Part shown: piece by piece, positions 26,671 to 50,826 of the stretch
Layout: every line of letters starts with the position of its first letter
Position numbering within the stretch: position 1 is the stretch's first letter
Assembly (NCBI RefSeq): GCF_029227915.1
Contig: NC_079884.1
Coordinates: forward strand, 24,554,001-24,614,000
Direction of reading: 5' to 3'
DNA length: 60,000 nt
Origin: Hydractinia symbiolongicarpus
Taxonomy: Eukaryota; Cnidaria; Hydrozoa; Anthoathecata; Hydractiniidae
Translations under genes and position numbers: made by a program
The notes under the pieces: generated by a model
The model's input: the letters and a program-made list of their open reading frames with translations, nothing else
Databases searched by the model: none
Told to the model about the DNA's origin: nothing

Positions 26671-26829
26671 TAACGAGAAGTTAGGAAAACTAAGAAAAAA
26701 ATCAACAAACTCTTACAATCGCAGTACATATTCATATTCTATTACACACCCTTTTAGGAAATAACAGCTTTATTTAAATTTCTAACGAAAAAAACACATC
26801 GGTGCTTCACAAAGGTCTGTACGACTGGT

Positions 26830-26920
26830 GCTCTATTGACAACCGGGATCCCAGGTCCTGTTGCGTTTTATCCTTATATCAAAAACGCTACAGGCCCTGG
26901 AACCGAGTTGCTCTATTGAC
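26830..26920. mobile_element. 69-bp palindromic insertion with 11-bp target duplication
   Basis: GCTCTATTGAC occurs exactly at 26830-26840 and 26910-26920. Between them is a 69-bp near-palindrome starting AACCGGGATCCCAGG and ending CCTGGAACCGAGTT. The arms are about 29 bp (GTTGCGTTTT on one side, AAAAACGCTAC on the other) with an 11-bp loop. The exact flanking repeat strongly indicates a mobile insertion. Confidence 0.75.
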
Positions 26921-28081
26921 TGCGTCTATGAAACATACTGATGCAGTACGATGAAGAAGTTTTTACTTTTTTCTGCTAACAGCTTATTGAACGAATGTTG
27001 AAATACCTGTTGCGGAAAAGGGAGGTGAGGGGTAATGTTCTGGGGAATTGTCAAACAATACAAAAAAACTTTATTTAAAGCCATTTCACTAAATTCATTC
27101 ATTTATTTAGAAAATACCCTACGTTTTTCATAATTATTTCATTGAATAAAAACAAGAATACATCAAGAACTTGCACAACCTAATACGCACATAAAACATT
27201 TCACGCATTTGAATGTAAAACATGAACTAGCAGTACCGAAGATATTGTGTGTTTGACAGCGGTTGAAAGCAAAAGAACGTAGGAAAATCGCACTTACAAG
27301 CATGAAAAAACGTTGGATTGTTTCACACTGAAAACTAAAAATGTGGCACCCTTTAACACATTAAAATAACATTCTTAGTTAAACTGCTCAATAAACTCGA
27401 TAAAGAAAAAAAACCCGGATAAATGACGTATTAAAAGAGAACGAAAAAAATTCAATATAAAACTGTATAAATAATAATGGTGTAACATATTAAATTATAT
27501 CAACGTAAAATGATTATTAAACTTAAAGAGACTACGAAGTCAGTGCATGACTCTCCATTTTAATGGCTTACACAAATAACGAAGTCGGCTAAAAGTTTAC
27601 AAGTGCTGAAATGCACTTATATTCTCATATGCTCTCAGATAAAGTACGCAAAGATTGGAGATTATTCGTAGGCTCTTTAAACTGAGATAAATTTAAAAAA
27701 ATTAACTAAAAATTTATCGGCTGTCACGAAATCGCAGAACGCTTTTAAATTTCGTCGTAAAACTTAGTAGCGATGGCAGGGCCTTGATGTTGCATAAATT
27801 TGAATAGTTGACTTATCATGTATGCTACTACGATCCAAATGATTTACAACGTTCAGTGCAGTCTTCAAGTGAGAAGGTTTATTGTAAAAGAACTGAAAAC
27901 CTTTGGTTACGGTTAAAGCCGCTCGGTTTATCGTGAAATAAACGTTCCGCTCAAATTTAAAAACGCAAAATAAGACATTATCCCGTTGCACCCAACAAGC
28001 CGACTATTAATTCTTTGATGTTAAGCTTGACTGGGCGAGACTTCTCTCATTTGAATTATAAAATATTCTCCTATTTTCTTG
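26921..28081. other. 3' flank of PI4KB
   Basis: This holds the 3' untranslated region of the PI4KB gene, with AATAAA candidates on the minus strand at 27878-27883 and near 27100. No further gene is seen. Confidence 0.5.
27878..27883 (-). terminator. Candidate polyadenylation signal of PI4KB
   Basis: AATAAA on the minus strand, about 200 bases downstream of the PI4KB stop codon at 28082-28084. Supported by position only. Confidence 0.4.
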
Positions 28082-41160
<13,079 letters not shown>

Positions 41161-41708
41161 GTCAAATTAATCTATTTTATTCAAAACTTATTTCTGTGTT
41201 GTCTTAAACTAAATCCACAAAAGCCATAGAAATTATAAAGTTTTTTTATGAAGTGTGAATTATATATAAACAATGCAAATCCTTGGTAGACAATATCATA
41301 TCATTCAATAACGTGAAGAGTGAATTATATAAAAAAGTTAAATCATAAAAAAAAACAAGAATCATTGAAAATACATGCACATTTACAAGAACACTTAAAG
41401 AAACATGTGGCAAATTAAAAGAAAAGCAATTACAAGTCAAAGGTGAAAGTGTGAAGAAGCAATATAACCTAACTTCACAGGTTTTAATGGCATGAACGAA
41501 CATTTAATATTTTTCAATATATATAGTCAAAATTTAAAAGGCAAATTTGAGAATATACTGGAGTAAAATTGTTGAAAACATGAATTAGCAGATGGCAGAG
41601 ATCTTACCCTATCACAGCATTCTTCTTTTCAAAACTTTTGAAAAGTAAATTCCATAAAAACAGTAATAGAGATTACATCTCAATCTTAATTATTATCTTA
41701 TATTATGT
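41161..41708. other. Upstream flank of PI4KB
   Basis: Expected to hold the PI4KB promoter. An acceptor-like aaaatag lies just upstream of the ATG, so a 5' untranslated exon may exist. No element could be recognised with confidence. Confidence 0.4.
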
Positions 41709-41970
41709 GGCGCGTGGCCTTGTGGTTATGGAGTTCGCTTTGCAATCATAAGGTTCGTGGTTCAGTTCACAGCACGGGCATGTTTAGCAAGTGCCTTTAC
41801 TACAGCTACAGGTCAACCCATGCCATGTGAGGGAAATCGGGTAGGTATTACCGGTGTATACTTAATGTATACATTCTGATCACAGGACCCACATTGATAA
41901 CAGTGCTTCTTACACGGAAGTGGCTATATCCTGTATAAACATTCGGAATAATAATAATAATAATAATATC
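41709..41970 (+). mobile_element. tRNA-derived SINE with (AAT)n tail
   Basis: A box TGGCCTTGTGG (41715-41725) and B box GGTTCAGTTCA (41759-41769) are 44 bases apart. A body of about 170 bp follows, then an (AAT)n tail (41949-41968). Head, body and simple-repeat tail are the classic SINE layout. The head resembles tRNA genes but has no acceptor stem. The target duplication is unclear. Confidence 0.75.
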
Positions 41971-42497
41971 AGTGTCTCAGTAGAAAAATTGCAGGCAAAC
42001 ATCGGTTAAGCAAGCACCTTTCTTTGTTACAATTCTGTTTCAATCCTAAAGGTACAATCTATGCATTACAAAGTATGCATGCAAAAGAAAAAGAAAACAA
42101 TTACTTTTTCAGCTGTCATACAAGTATCTTTACAAAAAACAGCAATTATCCCATTAATTATAATTTCAACATGTAACCCTTTTATGTTTAAATTGAACTT
42201 TGAACTGGGTATAATTTTATGACTATAGAAAACAGTAACATGATAATGGGCTTTCGCAACAAAAACATTAAGAAACAAAAAACAACTTGAAATGCTGTTG
42301 ATATTGCATATAGTTTATAACACCTATCTGTTTCATGTTGAAGATAGGCAAAAACAACTCATCAAAATTGCCCCCTTTTATTATTTTTGCACATGAAAGC
42401 TTTGTTATCTTAATACATAACGTCTTAAACATTATAAGGTGTTAAAATATAAAACATGTTAAGATGTATATACAGGAGTTTGGGTTTAACCCTATAA

Positions 42498-42790
42498 TCC
42501 AATAAAAATGTGGATTACAAAATCAGTAGAAAAGTAAACCTTACTTTTAATCCAAATATATACAGTCTGAAAGAATTATCTAATAAAATATTTAACAACA
42601 GTATTGAGCAAAATATACCTGGACAACAAAACTTTCTGACAGAAAATAAACAGGGGAAGATATCTGCACAACTTTTAAAAATGTCTGTGTTTTTAAAGCC
42701 GAATAATAACACTGAAAAGGACAACCTAAATCTTCAACATTCTGCCATAGCACCTAAATTAGAATCTACTGTGTTTACACAAGGTAAATG
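42498..42790 (+). other. Weak plus-strand exon candidate
   Basis: An open stretch of about 95 codons (LKELSNKIFNNSIEQN..., FLTENKQGKISAQLLK...) ends at a donor-like CAAG|gtaaat at 42786. It has no ATG start and no good acceptor. The composition is compatible with coding, but frames of this length arise by chance in such DNA. I do not recognise it. Confidence 0.2.
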
Positions 42791-44499
42791 TTGGGAAATA
42801 TTTTTCTTCGGATTAAAAGGGATAGGAAATTTTAAACTCTAAAATTGTAAATGGTTTTATACTCACAAAACATTGAAGTACAGAGTACACATAAGTCAAA
42901 CAATCACATAACCCTGGATGGCAGTATATTTAATCCTCTTAAAAATCAAAAATGTCTGAGTAGAACTTTATCATAAAGTTGAACAGTTAATAAAACAACT
43001 TTAGCAGATGAACATGCAGTCTTGTAGTGGCCAATATAAAAAGCAAAGACTTCCTTTATGTACACCAAGCTCCTAATAATGATTCAGGATGACTAAGGAA
43101 ATAAGTGTTTTGCAGATACTTTGCAGTTTCCTAAAGTCAACTCCTACACCAGTTACAAGTTCCTTATAAAACCAAACACCTAAAAGTCTATACTTGTCAG
43201 GCCTCAAAAGGTTAAATAAAGCCAACACACCTACACCCTTCTCTTAAATTAAAAATCTTTTTTGGCATGGGTAGCTTAGAATTATAATAAACTTAAAAGT
43301 TGTTCTATTTTAGCAAAAAACAATAACGACATAAATTGTCATTTGGCAACAATTTACATAATTATATTACAGAAGAGTGTGACGTCCCAGCATGGTCAAT
43401 ATTTGTTTTTACTTGTTTTACTGTCAAGCAACTCTTTAACTAAAAACTCCCATTGTGTAAACTGCCTGTCTCGCTTGTTTGTTTACTTTAACTCATTTGG
43501 TGATTGTTAGTCAACTTTACGAGTCAAGGAAAGTGGAAGAAAAAACAAAATAAACTAAGAAAAAAAATATATAACTAGCTTAAAAAAGGGGTGAGCAAAA
43601 AAATATATAAGGTTGTATTTATAAGGTCACATCAGATATATTTCTAAAAAAGAACAACATGTCTAGTAATCTTTAGAATCACATAATACTAAGCCAACAT
43701 TACAACATTCCCTTCTACTTTACACATGATAAAGATTCACACATTCTAATTCATAAACACACACCTAAGTGTGAAGTTATTCTTACTAAATTGTCTAGTA
43801 CGCAAAACATCCTCCTTATGGTTGCTATGGACCATAATGACTTACCAATTAAAATAAGGTTGTTAAAATTAATACCTTAATTAAAGCATCATAAGATACT
43901 TTAAATTGTTTACTGGCTAAAAAATAGAGTCGCCAAGACATCAGCTTTTATCTGTAAATGCCTACTATTTATAAGACATCATAAAGAACTGTTAAAACAA
44001 GTTGCATATTAGATGTTAACTGCTTCACATCCACTATGAAATCACATTTACACATTTTTATAGCAAGTCAGAAAAGAAAACACCCCCTTTTCAAAAACCA
44101 CATTAAAGTTTTTATAAACTCTATGTGGTACGTAATGAGTCAAATAAAAAGGCATGTGCTTTGATAAAGGAAAATATAAATAAATAATAAAAATACAAAA
44201 CAATCATAATTATAAACGTATTGTTTACTTAGAGTAAAACATGTTATTTTTTTCATTGATTTACCACCTTTAGGTTAAATTATTGTTTTTAATTTTTTAA
44301 AAAACAAACTAAAATGACAACCACATAGGGAAAAATAATGTTTAAAAAATGTGTTCCAAAGATATTAAGAGATGGTTGCATGTGTTGCTTTACTGTTGTT
44401 ACCTTCCATAAATCAAAATCTACTATTAAAAAATCGACTTTTAAGAAACATCAACAGGATACAATGTACTTATGCAGGGTTGTTTTAAAGGTCTTTTAG

Positions 44500-44823
44500 C
44501 GTTTCCACTATAACATGATATTAAAACAAAAACAATCTGCCCAAAAGATTCAAGATAACATTGAAACATCTTCCATCATACCAATCAGAGGACATCCACC
44601 AGCAAATAAAGATGTAATAAGAATGAAGTCTACTGTTAAAAATACCTCAGAGCCTGTCCTGTACAAAATGGAATCAATGAAAAATATTTTTACAAAATAT
44701 ATGCCAAATAGCAGAATCAATCAAATAGTGTTGAAAGAAATAGCGAAAAAGGGGGAAAAATTGAGGATGGCAAATTTGATTAAGACTGCCAACAGCTTTA
44801 CAATGCAGTATATAATAATATAA
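44500..44823 (+). other. Weak plus-strand terminal exon candidate
   Basis: An acceptor-like ggtcttttag precedes a Lys-rich 102-codon frame (ATG at 44515, stop 44821-44823). It includes KNIFTKYMPNSRINQIVLKE. Its phase does not join the 42.5 kb candidate directly. No family is recognised, and it could be a chance frame. Confidence 0.2.
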
Positions 44824-45411
44824 ATACTAAGGATAACCAAATTAGATAGTCCACAATGATTAACAAAATTATCAATTTGAAATCTATAAATTACATGCAG
44901 ACCTGTGTCCGGGCAACAGCTAGGGTAAACTGAACCCAGAAAACAATCTTTACACAATTCAAGGTTGCTAGATTTATTCCAGTACGAAACTCTAACAAAA
45001 ATTGTATCCCTTTTAAAAATTACATGCAAATATCATTTGTTGATAATTGTTTATGTCATATACAACAATTATCATTCATGTAAATAGAAAATGCACTATA
45101 CTTTCGGTTTCTTTTATAGCATAATTTTAAAGCTTTTAAAGAGTTCACTGCAAATGAATAATTTCAAAGGGTATGACAAATAAGTATAAAACATCCAAAT
45201 GTTTTTAAACAGAAAGGATAAAATACTTATGATTTTTAGGCATAGATCTGTAGAGATCAAACAATTTTATTCCGTTTATTTGTTTTCGGTGCACACAAAT
45301 TTCAAAAAAGTAAAAAAAGGAAGCAAAATTGAAAATTAAAAAAAAATTCTGTGTACTAATTGAAATATTGCCCAACGTAAGGGTATATCTTTTTTAGCTA
45401 TTTATACTTAA
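44824..45411. other. Gene-free DNA
   Basis: AT-rich. I see no exon, RNA gene or repeat here beyond short homopolymers. Confidence 0.4.
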
Positions 45412-45739
45412 AGGTTACCTCCTGCGAAAAATAAAGTTAATTGCATATAAAAAGCATGGAAAGTTGTCTAGGAATTTGAATATTTTTTTAAAAAATCCTT
45501 GATTGGTTCTTTAGAATTTGGACTAAGAAGATTTACTTTTATATAAATTTCAAAATTTAGTTACCATAATTATGCTCAATGCTAAACTCATGATGTCATA
45601 ATTTCTCATAATTAGCACAACTTTTAAGACAAATATCTCAAGAACAGATAAAGATTTTTCAAAAAAATAAAAAGGTTTCCAGAGAACTTTCAAAGATCTT
45701 TCATATGTGCCCAACTTGATTTTTCACAGGAGGTAACCT
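45412..45739. mobile_element. TTAA-flanked MITE (piggyBac/Kolobok type)
   Basis: The 328-bp element has terminal inverted repeats AGGTTACCTCCTGCGAAAAA and, at the right as reverse complement, AGGTTACCTCCTGTGAAAAA. Each end abuts TTAA (45408-45411 and 45740-45743), the target site of the piggyBac and Kolobok superfamilies. There is no transposase frame. An internal 24-mer recurs exactly, inverted, at 229-252. Confidence 0.8.
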
Positions 45740-46637
45740 TTAAGGAACAGTATGTAAGGAACAGTATGTTTTGTAATGATGAAATTATTCATTTTTTGTG
45801 CTTCAACGACGACTTTATTATTCAATAACTACTTTTTTACTTTGATTGATCTCTTTTAGGTATGAATACAATTTAGAATCACTCAGCAATGTTATTTTGC
45901 GAAGTAAGTTCCTGTGCCTTTTGCTACAAATAAAATATTGAATCGATAAACTTTAGACTTTTGCTTATATTACAGTTTATATTACAGTAAAGAGTGCAAA
46001 CTGCATTTAAGTATGAGAAAGATTATTTGAAAGTGTTATTTGCGTTTAAATATTAGCACCATGAACCCAAGGGTGCACAACTCTTATCTCCAGTTATCAC
46101 ATCCTTTAATGATAGTCTTGTCATTTCCTTTCGGTAGGCAAAATATCTTACCTTAAGGGTTTTTGCACATATGTTCCATAGCTTTTTTTTATTTCGGTTT
46201 TCAATTTTTCCTTTACTACAAAGAACAAAACTTTTATTTAATGTGTCTTTGCTATGTCTATTGTCATCTGCTTTAATGTAGGGTTCAAACACATTACACA
46301 AAGAAAATGTGAAAATTACTTTTTAAACATTTCTGTGTTTTTAAAATACTGGAGAAGTCAGCACTATCTACGATGTATACAATACTAGCAACATTGTTAG
46401 GACATTTCCAAAAATATGTTACGCTTGTGTCTGAAGTGCTAGCAAAACTAGGTTGGTTGATCAGATTAATTTTTCTCTGTGGTTTTACAATCAGCACAAA
46501 GTAAATTTGTCCCCAGTATCATAAAACCACTTTGCACTGGACTATTTAGAAATAAGATTTCTAACTTTTGTAGGTTACATATAGTTTATTGCTTGAGTTA
46601 ATTCAGAACCATGATTTGATCAGGCCTGGTCAGGAGA

Positions 46638-46710
46638 CGCGTGCGATCGCACGCGCACACACCCACACACGCGCAAAGAAGTTTACGCGAGCGATTTATC
46701 GCTCACGTAA
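46638..46710. repeat. Two adjacent CG-rich palindromes
   Basis: CGCGTGCGATCGCACGCG (46638-46655) is a perfect 18-bp palindrome. TTACGCGAGCGAT/ATCGCTCACGTAA (46683-46710) is a hairpin with one mismatch and a 2-base loop. They flank a short CACACA stretch. They are strikingly CpG-rich for this DNA. Confidence 0.75.
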
Positions 46711-49700
46711 GAGACTATTTGTCAGAATTTTCTAGAGATCCTACGATATATTTTTTTCACATTTTAAGAGAATCTACTAAATAAGCGCCACCAAAAACAC
46801 AAAGCTTATGAAGAACGATCGTGTTATTATGAAGAACATGAGGTAAAGAGAACATTAAGGTCGGCTCCTTTCCTTCATGCTGACACTCTTATGCTCGGCT
46901 GGTGCATTACACTGAGACTCGAGCGAAAGACAGAAGACCATTGGAATCATGCCACAAGTCAGTCCGACCTTTATCGTCACAGAGAATACTGCGAGAAGAG
47001 TGCGCACCCATGCAAGTTAAATATAACTGGAGCATTTTCCAAGCATGTCACTGGCGACTTCTGCGATATACAACCTAATGCCCTAACCTAATAAGTTCAT
47101 CTAGAAACATAAAAAGCCAGTTGGCAGTGAACTATTAACCTAACGAAGTTCACCATCCAGAAGGTATGTCATTAAGACTTGCACTCCATTTTCATTTGTC
47201 ATCGTCTTAGGAGATCAGTGCATCAAATTTATGAGAGGTCTAGCCCTAATAAAAGGTGAATGACGAAAGACATTGCCAGCTGCACAATTTCACTACAAAA
47301 AAATATTGCTGACACAATGCCGACGCAAATCAGTTGAAATGAATCTCACATCGTTTTATTGCTGACGTAAAAAATTCTAATTTTTAAGGACAATGTTTTA
47401 TGACAATGTCGATCTTATGAGATTTTGAACTATATATACTTTCATAAAAATCTAATCCAGCGTTCTCAGTAACCGTAAACGACTATTTCCTAATAGAAAT
47501 TTATCCCCAATTTCCCAATTTATTAGATGAGCTAAATATATTCACCACAAAATATGGGACATATAGCCCATTTTATGCAAGTTGTGAAGGACTAGGTTTC
47601 AATAATGCTTAGACCACCTTAATGAAATTCTCATTTGGGATTTAGCAGCCCTTATTTTATATATATTTCTGGGTTTTATTTTTTATTTCTGTTTTTTTTT
47701 TCTGTTTCATTTCTCTATTTTACCTAGACTTGCACCTTATTATACTTAAACGCATAAAGGGAAGATAGTGGTTATGGCTCAACAAATAAATCAAAAGTCA
47801 CATGAATAACTGTGACAATACTTTTCACAAAGTGTAACAAAAAACGAAAATGATTGGAACAAACATTGTGCGTATTTAATTTAAAGTAAATTTAGCAAGA
47901 ATTTGCTGTGTGGTAACTAAATGAAAACCAAAGATGCTTTCAGAAAGCTATCCAAGCACTTTTCACATGTTGTGTTAAGTGCTGCAACTCTGCATTTCCA
48001 GCCCTGAGATTTATCCTACAAAGGACTTTAAAACCCTTTAAATTTAAATCAGCGTCAAAGGATTTTGTTCTAAATCAACTAAAGTGATTGAATCGTAAAG
48101 TGAACTTTACCAAACATGTTTTTAAACACTGTGCAAAACCTCCACATAGACTATTAGTACGGCTTATTAGCCATGGAGGTTACGAAAGATCTTTCATACT
48201 GGTAAGGTAGACTTCACAAATATTCGGTGTTCGAGTAACCCGTTGGCCCTATTTTAGTCATTTGAGTCCTATTCTAGGACTCATGACTAACACTACATAT
48301 TTGTGATACCTGCCTACAGAAGAGATAGAAAGGGAGATAGAAAGCTAGCTAGGTAGATAACATATTTTCAGCAGACAGCCCATTTTAATGACTGTATCAA
48401 CAAAAATTATTTTTAATAGTGCTTGCTAGAGTTTGGCTGTGGTAAAAAGGTGTGTGTAAAAAGCACATGCTTTGAAATGACATTAATTCTGTTTTATACA
48501 ATTCCTCTAAATACAAAATATTGAACCGTACAGAGTTTGAATTACTAACCTGTGCGTGAAGACTGAATAAAGGTCTGGATACTTGTTGTTAGTTTATGTT
48601 TTTTCCTTCCCTACGCTCCCCCAATTGCTAAGCCGCCATTTTTCCTCAGGCCTCGGGTAAAACAACAATAATTTTTCACTGGGTCAAAGTACGCGCCGGG
48701 AAGCGGCCCGACTGTGACCATTTACGTTTTTGTTTGTGGAACTTTGCGAACCAACCAGGAAACACAGGATAATTTTTCTTACAACTGGTTTTAGAAAAAT
48801 ATAATTAATTTTTGAATATTGCATAAAGATAATCTATTATCATACAGCAAAGTCCAAATGGCATATTTAGTGGAAATTTCACATTTTTAAGCGAATTCTT
48901 GTGAACTATAGAAAATGGAAAAATATTTATTAAAAAATCTTTAATTTATTAAAAAATGTTAACAAAAATGCTATGACAACACCACCAACTTAAAATTTCC
49001 GTAACAACAATTCGTAACCAAAAAGAATAATACCCACCTCCTACGAATTGTATTTGATCGTCCCAACCTCGTCCCTAGGGCTTGTTGGATATTTTATATT
49101 AATTACCACGAGGTTTTGGCGTTGAAATTGGCGTCGAAACTATCTTCACTGTTCACCCGATTTTGATAGGATTATTATTTTCGTCCTTCTTGTAAACCTA
49201 AACTCTTAAATCTTAGGGGATCTTTTCCAAGAATAAATTCTACGTGGGTGCAAAAGTCTCGTCGACATATACCCTTATCCATTGCAAAGTGTAAGCGCTT
49301 GTTCACGTGATATTTCACACTCAATAAAATCCAATAAATACATTTCTTGAATTTAATTATCTTTTTACAACGTTCACTCTTTTCACATCAAAGTAATTGC
49401 GATATCGACCGCTCCAATTTTAATCTCATCCCCAGAAGTTCTTGCCTTTCCGACATCGAGGCCGTATAAGCGCTAGCCGCTTTGACATCAGGCAACAAAC
49501 CCTGGGGTCCGGGATGCGCTCCATTCCTGTACCAATAAGACAAAAGGTTTAAAAAGTTATTTTTTTATACCCTGATCTATATCATGATATAGCTTTAATA
49601 TCATTTTTGTTCTCTTTCATTTACTTTATTCTAAAGTTACAAAATGTGCGAATTTTTCATCGGTTTTTTTTACATACGAGTGATCCCAAAATGCTTCATT

Positions 49701-50381
49701 CCGCAAAATAGATATTTTGGGAATAACTACATATTTTGCTGAGGTAATTTCGCAGATACTGAAGGAAAATAAGTATCTTTTAGGTACAAATGCCAAACGA
49801 CTAACTAAATGGCGTGGTTCTACAGGAAATTAGAGGCTAACAAAAAACTCGAGAAGTTTTCGCGCTAAAGCGTAAAGTGCCGCCAAATTGAACTGAGAAT
49901 TTAAGGTACCTGCCCTCTTATGTTATAGTCAGACATACCCATTCATTGTTCCTAGAAATTTCTTAAAACCAGTCAAAAGTAACTTAAGAAACGCTGAGGA
50001 TGACGAAAATGACAAGAAATCAAGGGACTAATTTTGATGTTGACTTGAAATATAAAAGTACAGAAAACACTATTTATATCTTCCTTCCGATTGCTCGAAG
50101 ACACGTTGATAATCAAGACCTGTTTACTTAGTCTTATTTATTCAGGAATAGAAGTGAATGTCGGTCGCGCGCAGAGAAAGCAAAGGGAATGGCAGTTAGC
50201 ATATTTTATGTAGATAGTCAAAGTACACAAATTTTCCCTATCAAATGAAAAAAAAGACGAAAACGTGTTATGGGAAAATAAACTTTCTATATACCTAAAT
50301 AAAATAAAATATACATTAAACTTTTTCTTCTAACTAATATAAGTGAGTATTTGTTGCCACAAGGCGTAAGTCCATCCCTTC
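46711..50381. other. Gene-free DNA upstream of the sulfatase-like gene's 3' end
   Basis: No exon is supportable; the frame at 46891-47091 lacks splice context or homology. Position 50137-50142 reads AATAAA on the minus strand and is a possible distal polyadenylation signal for the gene ending at 50827. A CAACCTCGTCCCTAGGGCTT motif lies at 49064-49083. Confidence 0.4.
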
Positions 50382-50435
50382 GTTAACACCTCAACCCTGT
50401 ATCCAGGGCTTTGGGGACTAGGTTGTTAACACCTT
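50382..50435. mobile_element. 32-bp insertion with 11-bp target duplication
   Basis: GTTAACACCTC (50382-50392) and GTTAACACCTT (50425-50435) flank 32 bp that start AACCCTG and end ACTAGGTT. Ends and duplication length match the 69-bp insertion at 26.84 kb. The interior is only partly palindromic. Confidence 0.6.
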
Positions 50436-50826
50436 TCATAATATATTTATCTGCCTAATAGTGATTGATATAAAAACTGATGAAGCGGATTGTTTCCCCA
50501 ACCTGTTAAACTTTTAAATTACTTTGTGTCATGTTTGGGTGAGATTGACCAGGGAAAAACCGGTGCTCGGTTTAACATTTTTTCTCCTTAGGAAACTGTT
50601 ACGCTTTTTAAAAAGAAACCTGGGCCATTGCATTTTTTTGAAAAAAGTGCAAAAGGTTAACGACAAAAGTGAAAATGATAACGGTTTGCCCATGGACACA
50701 CTCTCTAAAGATTTAAAAAATAGGTGTGATTGTCTTTGGGAAGCAGCTGCTGAATTTTGAAAACAGCATGACACGGTTAATAAATATTCGTAAAATAAGA
50801 AAATCCAAACGTATTGTTCTGCATAA

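Noticed and set aside
46891-47091. 66-codon frame with His and Cys residues (possible zinc finger)
   Set aside because: The Cys/His spacing does not fit a zinc finger, and there is no splice or homology support.
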